Origin: Perca fluviatilis | Lineage: Eukaryota > Chordata > Actinopteri > Perciformes > Percidae | Assembly (NCBI RefSeq): GCF_010015445.1 | Contig: NC_053119.1 | Coordinates: 8,962,050 to 9,026,049, forward strand | DNA: 64,000 nucleotides | Direction of reading: 5' to 3' | Shown: piece after piece, positions 57,501 to 64,000 of the stretch | Position numbering within the stretch: the first letter of the stretch is position 1 | Layout: each line of letters opens with the position of its first letter | Notes under the pieces: generated by a model | Told to the model about the DNA's origin: nothing | Seen by the model: only the letters and a program-made list of their open reading frames with translations | The model's database searches: none | Translations under genes and position numbers: made by a program

Positions 57501-60500
57501 GTGAACTATTTTCGTAAAATATGATATCATATTCACAACGAGACGCCATTAGAGTCTGTTCTGAAATTCGAGAGCAGCATATATATATATATATATGGTC
57601 GTTAAGAAAAAGAAGTAGGCCTAACCCCTCATTTTTGTAAAGAGCCAACAGAACCACCCCAGCTATTGGTTCAGTTTGAGCCAAATGGTCGTCCTCCAAC
57701 TACCTGGTGTTTCTGGATGGCCTTTTGAGTTGGCCAGAGTAGAAATGGGCATGAACTTTCCCTCGAAGGGGCCAGCTCGAAGTGTCTTTGAAGTTTAACC
57801 AGCGCTGTGTGGTACAAAAGAATATTAATGCCCTCTCTCCACCCATGTTCACAAAAGGCTTTTTCCAAGGAATATCCCTATCGCCATCTGCATTTCTCTC
57901 CCATTTGTGTGTGTGGGTGGGCGTGAAAGGGATCAGGCCATTTTTGGTTACCATGGTTATACGCGCTCTTTTGGCTTGGCTTGATTGTCAGGAGGGTGGC
58001 CAAAAGAAAAAGTGGGGGAAGGTATTAATGGCTTATGACGGGGGAAAGAAGGGGCGTGTCGTGGATTTGGTAAAATGGTGAAATTCATAGCAAGTATTTA
58101 AAAGTAGTAACCACTTATATGCCAAATAATAAATAGCATAATCTCTTTTAGATGTAAAATCCTTTAGATCACCGACACATTATGAAGAATCTTAACGATT
58201 GCATGTCTGTCTGTCATCATGGGGAAACTTTTAGTATCAGTCTATGATCAGAAACCGTGCAGTTCTCAGAACATGACCTTTGCAAGAAGCACATCTGCCA
58301 TGACACCTAATCTTCCATAATAAAAGTCTCTTTTTTTGATAGAACGTAAGACTGAGGTTACAAAGGAGCAAATATCTGCTTTCCACACAAAATAGCAGGC
58401 TTTGTGCTCACCAAGGCCACAATCGTGTTCTTAAACAAGATTACAACGTTTCATCAGCCAAGGACTGACAAGAGCTGCAGCTGAGGACAGTGAAACGCTA
58501 AGCAAAGAAATGTATTCCAGTTATGACGTTTGAAATATTTCAAAGCTGTGATGCACCATGCATTTCACAATGCATTAGAGCTGGCCAATATATCGATATT
58601 ATATCGATAACGTGATATGAGACTGATATGAGATATCGTCTTAGATTTTGGATATCGTAATATGGCATAAGTTTATTCTTTTCCTGGTTTTAAAGGCTGC
58701 ATTACAGTAAAGTGATGTCATTTTCTGAATTTACCAGAAACTGTTGTAACTGTTCTATTATTTGCCTTTACCCACTTAGTCATTATATCCACATTACTAA
58801 TGATTATTTATCAAAATCTCATAGTCTCAATAGTCAACACTACAATATCGTTGCGGTATCGATATCGAGGTATTTGGTCAAAAATATCGTGATATTTGAT
58901 TTTCTCCATATCGCCCAGCCCTACAATGCGCGTGAAAACCTAACGTATAACCAACTTTGTATCTGTGCTGTTGTCAAGAAACCAAACTCTAAAATAAAAG
59001 TATGATTTCCTTCAGAGGTAGAACCTGTACCTTACCGGATAACAAAGATGGGGGACAAACTCAGACATAGAGTGTGAGTCTCACAAAAGAACTTCACGTT
59101 TAGGATAATCCCAGATTAGAAATTAGTCTTTTTCTGCTTCCAAGCACTGGGAGAAAATCATTAAACTTCCTCTTGTCACTGACTCAACTTTCAAATATAT
59201 GAATTATTCCTGCTTTCGATTAGGGGAAAATTATCCCTTTCCTTCTAAGACGAGACATTACACAGTCTCCTTCAAAGCTACACATGGACCACCGTGTGAG
59301 AAACGCAATGTCTCTGACTGTGCTTATGACTCAACCCCAAACTCTCCCACATCTCCAAGGGCCTGCACCCACGCCCCACTGCCAGTCCTGTAAAGCAACG
59401 TGTCACTGAGTAGCAGCTGAGTCAGGTCTCTCAGTCTTTAAGTACCACCCAAGTCTACACAGAGAAGGGGTGGGGGGGGAGGGGAGGGAAAGACAGGCGG
59501 CTCACTGTCTAATTAGCGCAATAATTGGACAAAAGGGTCTTGAACAGGCTCAGCAGTTACCAGTTCTAGCCTGGGACCGTGCTGCTGACATTGGTTACTC
59601 AATGTTCACGGTAGTCATCGCTACTTGAAGATATATTGTCATTGTCAGAGATACACAAAAGAAAAGTTAAGAAATGTGTCTCACACTCAACATAAATGAG
59701 AAACAAAAGAAAGAAACAAAAATTGTCATTGACATCAGACAGAACTGTTTTTCTGCACCATTTTAAATCATCATGATCAACACTGCATAAATAGTCAGGC
59801 GTTGAGATCGCACTACATTTATTTTTGTACTTTTCTAAAGACACACACACACACACACACACACCATCGTCTGACAAGTGTTTTTTCTGACAGGAACTGA
59901 ACAGCAGTTATTTTCATTTCATAGTCAAGATTTCTGAATGCTACTCTAATGTAGAAACCCATGATAATTGGCACTGAACGAGACATAATGTACATCAAAA
60001 GTGGTCCAATTAAGTCTGTACTAGACTGGGTAAACATTTAATTTATCTTGAAACTAGTTCATTGGCATTAACAAAAAAAAAACAACTGAATTTCAATGCA
60101 CCTTCGATTCAGTTTTTGCCGCTTGTGATCGTTAGAAACACATGTTGTCCTTATTGCTGACAGTTTCACCTCTAATTACAGTGTGAGTTATGCATCCATC
60201 GCTCCTGATAGTCTCATGTCTTCCAACACACAGTGTGCCACGCTTAGAGGAGGTGATAAGACGTCAGCAAATATTGCAGCGTGACTTTGTCGAAGTACAG
60301 GCTGACGGCAGAAGTTTGATGCCATTTGACAGGAGGTTTTATTTGCTTACAGGTGATGTACTTCAGCTCCCTGTTCCCGTACGTCGTGTTGATTTGCTTC
60401 CTGGTTCGGGCTCTGCTCCTGAAGGGCTCCGTTGACGGGATTCGACACATGTTCACACCCAAGGTAATGCACGATTCGAGTCAGCATTTCTCTGAACAGT

Positions 60501-61094
60501 TAAAAGTGCAAATTCAGAGCAGGGATCGCTGCTTGGAGAAAATAAAGCCACCAAGGACAAAGTGTTTGGGAGTGCTCCAGCTATTTTCATTATTGATCAG
60601 ACTTTGTCTATAAAATGTCAGAAAAAGTAAACAATTACATCTAGTCAGAGCCCAAGGTGATTGTTTTTGTCCAACCAATGGTCCAAAACCTAAAGATATT
60701 AAGTTTATTATCATATATAACAAAGAAAAGCAACACATCCTCACATCTGAAAAGCTGGAACCAGCAGAAGTGTGTCATTCCTGTTTGAGAAATGACTAAA
60801 ATGATAAATGAATTATCAAAAAATAGTCACCAATCAATTAATTGCCCCTGCTTTACTAAATTATTTCTTATACTTACTACACACTAATGATCAGGAATAT
60901 ACATCAAAGCCTTTTTGTATTATCCACCCGGGCACTGTTGAGCTGAAAAATGAAATCTACACTGTAATAGGCTGGCTCCTCTGCAGCAACAGGCCAATGG
61001 CACCTCAGGCTGTGGAATCATGTCACCATGGAAACAGGAGTTACTGAGGCTTTATGTAACCAACCAGGCGGAGATGCTCGTTCACAGCAGCAGC

Positions 61095-61126
<32 letters not shown>

Positions 61127-61915
61127 GGTGTGTCTGCTCAGTCTCCCCGGCTGACATCTTACGACTTCAAACGACTCTTTCTGCCACCATCTTCAGCGTA
61201 CAGTACCTGCAGACATCAAAGTCCTGCTGCGTGGGCGTTCTAAGACCTTTGTAATACAAAACTTTGACATGGAAACTGTCACAATGCCAACCGTCATTTG
61301 GCAAGACGGCGCATTGAGAGTCTGCATAATATAGTCTACAGTATATCCACGACCTTTCACTTCCGGGATTGCTCCGGTGCAGCCAGAAATTCCGCCTGAT
61401 GGCCGGATGTCCGTAACCTTGGGCTTCCTTTGTGTTGGCATTTTAAACTCCGGTGGATTTCTGAGGACTATGGTTAACTGCTCCTCAGATCTCTGCAGGG
61501 TAAATCCAGACAGCTAGCTAGACTATCTGTCCAATCTGAGTTTTCTGTCGCACAACTAAAACAACCTTTTGAACGTACACATGTTCCACCAAAACAAGTT
61601 CCTTCCCGAGGCTATTTTGCAGAGGCAGCGTTGCCGTTGCTCCGTCCGGCGCTTAGCGCCGCCCAAGGCGGTGTGGACTGCTGTGTGGACTGGTCTGGCA
61701 ATGCCAGACTAGCACAATACAAACAGAAATGTTAACGTTACTTGTTAAAAAATAATTGAGATAAAGGATTGTTGATCGATATGCCTCCTTTAAAGCAACG
61801 TAGTAGACATATCCACACATTTCCACTTTAACTTTTCAACTTAGCTTAAAATGAATTTTCTTTTTTTTTTCTTGCAGCCAGGTGAAGAACAGAACACACA
61901 CAGACTTGAGCCTAA

Positions 61916-61982
<67 letters not shown>

Positions 61983-63485
61983 CTAGTCATAGCATAACAT
62001 CCAGCCATCATCACCCCAAACTAATTTAAACATTTATTGAATGTATTTACAATATTACCACATTAATTCTTTACATTGTCAAATTTAATTATTAAATATC
62101 AGAACATTGCATTAATAAGTCTTAAGTCAATAAGTTTTGCTGGACCAAGAGTCTCAAACCTAAAAAATATTCAATTTACAACTAAAGAAAAATGAAAATA
62201 AAATGAAAAAATCATCCTTCGGGAATTTGGGGGCACCTTAACTTCAGAATTTTCTTTTTAATTTGATCCTATTTGGTATGTGGTGTAGTGAGTATTTAAT
62301 CAGTGTGGAAAGCATTTGTGATATTACTTTAAAGAAATCCCTGTGTAAGAAAATATCAGTGTTTATACATATTATATAGACATATTATAATCGAAAGAGA
62401 CATGGAAATATTTTTCGATGTTGGCTCTATAAAACAAATATAACCATATTCCTTCAATGATGACCCTAAATGTAGACTGTGTCGCCAAACTAAGCCAACT
62501 CTTCCCGTGTTGTGTTTTCAGTTGGAGATCATGTTGGAGGCCAAGGTGTGGCGAGAGGCGGCCACGCAGGTCTTCTTCGCCCTGGGCCTCGGCTTCGGCG
62601 GCGTCATCGCCTTCTCCAGCTACAACAAGCGGGACAACAACTGCCACTTCGATGCCGTCTTGGTGTCTTTTATTAATTTCTTCACCTCTGTGCTGGCCAC
62701 CCTGGTAGTGTTTGCTGTGCTGGGCTTCAAAGCCAACATAATGAACAGCAAATGTGTCGCACTGTGAGTAATACAAATAATCGGATGCCGATATCCGTTA
62801 CCTTCCCCTTTCTTTGTGTTGGGATTTTAAACTCCGGTGGATTTTTTTCTCCGCAGGGTAAATCCAGACAAGTAGCTAGACCATCTGTCCAATCTTGAGT
62901 TTTCTGTTGCACGACGAAAACTTTCGAACGTACACGTTCCACCAAAACAAGTTCCTTCCCGAGGCTATTTTGCAGAGGCACCGTGGCTCCGTCCAGCGCC
63001 TAGCGCCGCCCAAGACGATTGCGATTGGTTTAAAGAAATGCCAATAAACCAGAGCACATTTTTCGCCCATCCAGGAATGCTGTGTGGACTAGCCAGACCC
63101 TCCTCCGCAGCGCTGTGGAGGAAGGTCTGGCAATGCGAGACTAACTTAACATAAAGTCATAAAATCTGCTAGTGACGGTCGTGACTTCAGCCAGCAAAAT
63201 TGATGTTTTGATGTTATATATGCTGCGCGACAATGGAAAGCTCGACATGCTAACAAACTTCTGCCTGTTTATTTAATTTTTTTTAGAAACACCAACAAGA
63301 TAGTGTCGTTGTTGGGGAATGGCATTGAACCAAGCCTGATCCCCCACCACATCAACCTCACTCTCGTCAGCCAGGTCAGTGCTGAGGACTACAAACAGAT
63401 GATCGATATCATCGAAAGGGTGAAGGAGGGCCAGTTCCACACGCTGGGACTGGCGTCCTGCAGCATTGAGGACGAGCTCAATAAG
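46196..63485 (+). CDS. slc6a15: slc6a15, sodium-dependent neutral amino acid transporter B0AT2 (3' end off the right edge)
   Basis: Seven coding exons: 46196-46496, 51823-51980, 52987-53113, 53246-53427, 60353-60463, 62522-62763, 63287-63485. All introns are GT-AG and phases close to give 440 codons, about 60% of the usual roughly 730. SLC6 transporters carry Na+-coupled substrates through the plasma membrane; B0AT2 takes up branched-chain amino acids and proline, mainly in neurons (family knowledge). TM1 shows the SLC6 signature [10 protein letters not shown] (residues 84-93), part of the Na+ and substrate site. The cytosolic N-terminus MPKNSK...[15 protein letters not shown] matches SLC6A15 rather than SLC6A17, which differs there, although some inner positions (e.g. 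VMYFSS) are SLC6A17-like. N-glycosylation sequons NKT (191) and NIS (221) lie in the large second extracellular loop. The next exon should encode TM8 and following. Confidence 0.96.
46923..47283. mobile_element. hAT MITE (GGGCTGGGCGATAT family), copy 2
   Basis: Ends TAGAGCTGGGCGATAT and ATATTGCCCAGCCCTA. Perfect 8-bp flanks GATATAAG (46915-46922, 47284-47291). Same orientation as copy 1. Lies in slc6a15 intron 1. The core CGCAGCCTTTAAAACCAGGA is shared by all three copies, with small changes. Confidence 0.93.
48538..48571. repeat. Short (GT)n microsatellite
   Basis: About 34 bp of GT in slc6a15 intron 1. Confidence 0.95.
48940..49590 (+). pseudogene. Non-LTR retrotransposon reverse transcriptase fragment
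   Basis: The open frame to 49214 shows reverse transcriptase blocks [15 protein letters not shown] and [11 protein letters not shown]...[10 protein letters not shown]. After a frameshift near 49195 the homology goes on through [10 protein letters not shown], a block around [10 protein letters not shown] and, near the end, [11 protein letters not shown] bases (about 49547-49570). It then stops abruptly. It is truncated at both ends and has multiple stops, so it is inactive. It lies in slc6a15 intron 1, sense to the gene. Confidence 0.85.
49600..51820. other. slc6a15 intron 1, right part, no gene seen
   Basis: No coding exon or named repeat recognised apart from short CA runs near 50685. The open frames at 49968-50257 overlap on both strands and look random. 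Confidence 0.55.
51823..51980 (+). CDS. slc6a15: slc6a15 coding exon 2 (TM2, start of TM3)
   Basis: Residues 101-153. TM2 ends FFLELAVGQ, followed by the conserved intracellular loop [13 protein letters not shown] and the first residues of TM3. Acceptor TGGCAG, donor GTGAGT. Confidence 0.97.
52369..52450. repeat. Degenerate tandem repeat, ATTGCGAG...ACGCAAAA
   Basis: About four imperfect units of roughly 20 bp, e.g. TATTGCGAGCTAACGCAAAA, in slc6a15 intron 2. It may belong to a larger dispersed repeat reaching about 52700, whose limits I cannot set. Confidence 0.6.
52987..53113 (+). CDS. slc6a15: slc6a15 coding exon 3 (TM3, loop)
   Basis: Residues 154-195 plus one base. TM3 contains [15 protein letters not shown] with the conserved YYN. 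It then enters extracellular loop 2, with a cysteine at 186 (HECPL) and an N-glycosylation sequon NKT at 191. The intron after it is only 132 bp. Confidence 0.96.
53246..53427 (+). CDS. slc6a15: slc6a15 coding exon 4 (loop, TM4)
   Basis: Residues 196-256. It includes the second loop cysteine ([16 protein letters not shown]), sequon NIS at 221, the conserved GGLNWKM block and TM4 ([16 protein letters not shown]). Donor GTAAAG opens a 6.9-kb intron. Confidence 0.97.
53428..55540. other. slc6a15 intron 4, left part
   Basis: No exon fits here: exons 4 and 5 join in phase and match the family without a gap. The block 54640-54800 looks like a dispersed repeat (GACTGAAAGTCCATAGTTTG), but I cannot name it. 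Confidence 0.5.
55566..55650. mobile_element. Fragment of a GGTACGGTTCAC-type dispersed repeat
   Basis: Begins AGGGGTGGTACGGTTCACAA and contains repeated CGGTTCGGTTC and CACGGTTTT motifs, familiar as the end of a fish DNA-transposon family. The opposite end is not visible, so it is probably truncated. A TA repeat precedes it. Confidence 0.45.
56165..57480 (-). pseudogene. L1-like LINE, ORF2 C-terminal region, broken
   Basis: Minus-strand copy with its T-rich tail near 56165-56190. Three frames in succession: 57463-57260 ([18 protein letters not shown] and [15 protein letters not shown]), 57181-56852 ([19 protein letters not shown]) and 56781-56353 ([17 protein letters not shown], then [18 protein letters not shown], a zinc-knuckle-like CxxC...HxxxxC). 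These are blocks of the region after the reverse transcriptase in fish L1-type ORF2. Frameshifts and stops make it inactive. It lies in slc6a15 intron 4, antisense. Confidence 0.85.
57481..58570. other. slc6a15 intron 4, middle part, no gene seen
   Basis: Includes a short TA repeat (57578-57596). The overlapping frames on both strands at 57670-58081 have no family pattern. The 57600-57960 block has repeat-like texture but is not assigned. Confidence 0.45.
58576..58923. mobile_element. hAT MITE (GGGCTGGGCGATAT family), copy 3, reversed
   Basis: Ends TAGAGCTGGCCAATATAT and CCATATCGCCCAGCCCTA. Flanks CAATGCAT (58568-58575) and CAATGCGC (58924-58931) match at 6 of 8. It is in the opposite orientation to copies 1 and 2, in slc6a15 intron 4. 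Confidence 0.88.
58930..60352. other. slc6a15 intron 4, right part, no gene seen
   Basis: Contains a short CA run (59839-59864). No coding exon or named transposon recognised. Confidence 0.55.
60353..60463 (+). CDS. slc6a15: slc6a15 coding exon 5 (TM5)
   Basis: Residues 257-293, phase 0 at both ends. TM5 reads [20 protein letters not shown], then a loop with GIRHMFTPK. Acceptor TTGCTTACAG, donor GTAATG. At 37 codons it is the shortest slc6a15 exon seen here. Confidence 0.96.
61097..61127. repeat. (GTCT)n tetranucleotide repeat
   Basis: About seven tandem GTCT units in slc6a15 intron 5. Confidence 0.95.
61344..61710 (+). mobile_element. GCCAGACC-hairpin element, copy 3
   Basis: It starts TATCCACGACCTTTCACTTC and ends TGGTCTGGCAATGCCAGACT. 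It shares the internal blocks GGCCGGATGTCCGTAACC, TTTTAAACTCCGGTGGATTT and GGCGCTTAGCGCCGCCCAAG with the other copies. The 3' hairpin region is shortened. It lies in slc6a15 intron 5, about 0.8 kb before exon 6. Confidence 0.8.
61917..61981. repeat. (TA)n microsatellite
   Basis: About 65 bp of perfect TA in slc6a15 intron 5; a self-complementary tract likely to be unstable. Confidence 0.97.
62522..62763 (+). CDS. slc6a15: slc6a15 coding exon 6 (TM6, TM7)
   Basis: Residues 294-373 plus two bases. It includes the highly conserved TM6 with its unwound centre, [19 protein letters not shown], then [19 protein letters not shown] (TM7). Acceptor TGTTTTCAG, donor GTGAGT. The exon is flanked on both sides by same-orientation copies of one interspersed repeat. 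Confidence 0.97.
62782..63142 (+). mobile_element. GCCAGACC-hairpin element, copy 4, in a short slc6a15 intron
   Basis: Starts within the family at CGGATGCCGATATCCGTTAC (5'-truncated) and runs to the hairpin end GGTCTGGCAATGCGAGACT. It begins only about 18 bp after the exon 6 donor and makes up roughly 70% of the 523-bp intron 6. Same orientation as copy 3. Confidence 0.82.
63287..63485 (+). CDS. slc6a15: slc6a15 coding exon 7 (extracellular loop 4; last exon in window)
   Basis: Residues 374-440, phase 0 at its end. It encodes the variable extracellular loop 4, with SLIPHHINL and the closing motif SIEDELNK that precedes TM8 in the family. Acceptor TTTTTTAG, donor GTACAT. Confidence 0.93.
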
Positions 63486-63649
63486 GTACATGCAAAAACT
63501 GCAAGTCTAAACACATGTCAGTTTCATTCATATTCATTTAAACTGTTTAGTTTCTTTACTTACATGGGTGTGTGATATTTAGTCAGTGTGGTAAAGCATT
63601 CATCGTCAGCGATTGCAACTGGCACTGGCTTCCATGTCATCATGACCCT

Positions 63650-63792
63650 ATCACAGGGTTTTAAAAAGTCTTAAAAAGGGGTCTTAAAAAGTCTAACATT
63701 TCACAATCAAAATTTTAGGCCCTAAAATGTCTTAAATTCGCTGTAGTATTGTGTTCTAGGTCTTGAATCATTTTAAACAGGTCTTAATTTTC
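63650..63792 (+). repeat. AAGACTT-rich dispersed repeat, copy 2
   Basis: Begins CAGGGTTTTAAAAAGTCTTA, includes TGTGTTCTAGGTCTTGAATC and ends near AAACAGGTCTTAATTTTC. Reverse complement of the copy at 4860-4985. Lies in slc6a15 intron 7. Confidence 0.6.
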
Positions 63793-64000
63793 CTACGTCC
63801 ATGCAACACTACCTCATTATGCTACTTTTTCTTTTATTCTGTGGGGATATGACTACAAATGAGACCAACATGTAACTTATATTGCAGGCAATCAGCTATT
63901 GTGTTATTGGTGCTAGTCTCTTTCTGATTGTACCACAGACATAAAACGGATTTTATTCTTCGGCTATGGGGAAGTGCAAGCTAAGCGACGTTGTGATGAA

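Noticed and set aside
61344..63142. Helitron termini (hairpin followed by CTRR-like end) for the GCCAGACC family
   Set aside because: The complete copy at 35792-36223 has a 10-bp target duplication and does not end in CTRR; Helitrons make no target duplication.

Overview
The window is vertebrate nuclear DNA, most likely from a spiny-rayed (percomorph-type) teleost. It has long GT-AG introns, many CA/GT microsatellites, and fish-type interspersed repeats: hAT, piggyBac-like and Tc1 elements, L2-like and L1-like LINE remnants, and tRNA-headed SINEs. No prokaryotic, viral or organellar gene set is present. Species cannot be named from the sequence alone.

Two protein-coding genes lie head to head, both cut by the window edges. 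On the minus strand, 30053 down to 474, is lrriq1 (leucine-rich repeats and IQ motif containing 1). I resolve its start codon and 19 coding exons, giving 1417 codons plus 2 nt with every splice phase closing. The exons encode an acidic N-terminus, a very large charged coiled-coil exon (23869-25515), an LRR domain over six exons, a middle domain, two IQ motifs and part of the C-terminal tail. The last exons lie left of position 1. On the plus strand from 46196 is slc6a15 (SLC6 orphan neutral amino acid transporter, B0AT2/NTT73 type). Its first seven coding exons (440 codons, TM1 to about the loop after TM7) are present and the rest lies right of 64000. From memory, mammals also have SLC6A15 and LRRIQ1 divergent and neighbouring, which supports both calls.

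The roughly 16 kb between the start codons holds no gene I can recognise. It contains a near-perfect RFX X-box palindrome 236 bp upstream of the lrriq1 ATG, which fits a gene expressed in ciliated cells, plus a likely 5'UTR acceptor for slc6a15 at 45980, several MITEs and satellite-like repeats.

Mobile-element content by region: 1-12 kb, LINE tails, GCCAGACC-type elements, a SINE and an L2-like reverse transcriptase fossil. 15-18 kb, a MITE, then a Tc1 copy inserted inside a hAT-like element. 22-23.5 kb, a LINE tail, a SINE, and a hAT MITE split by a SINE. 25.7-26.6 kb, a MITE nested inside a piggyBac-like element. 30-43 kb, tandem-repeat elements and MITEs. 46-64 kb (slc6a15 introns), two hAT MITEs with target-site duplications, two LINE fossils, and two direct-repeat elements flanking exon 6. 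I found no convincing undescribed multi-gene system. The most interesting signals are the promoter X-box, the nested transposons with readable target-site duplications, and the element-derived splice-like signals beside slc6a15 exon 6.
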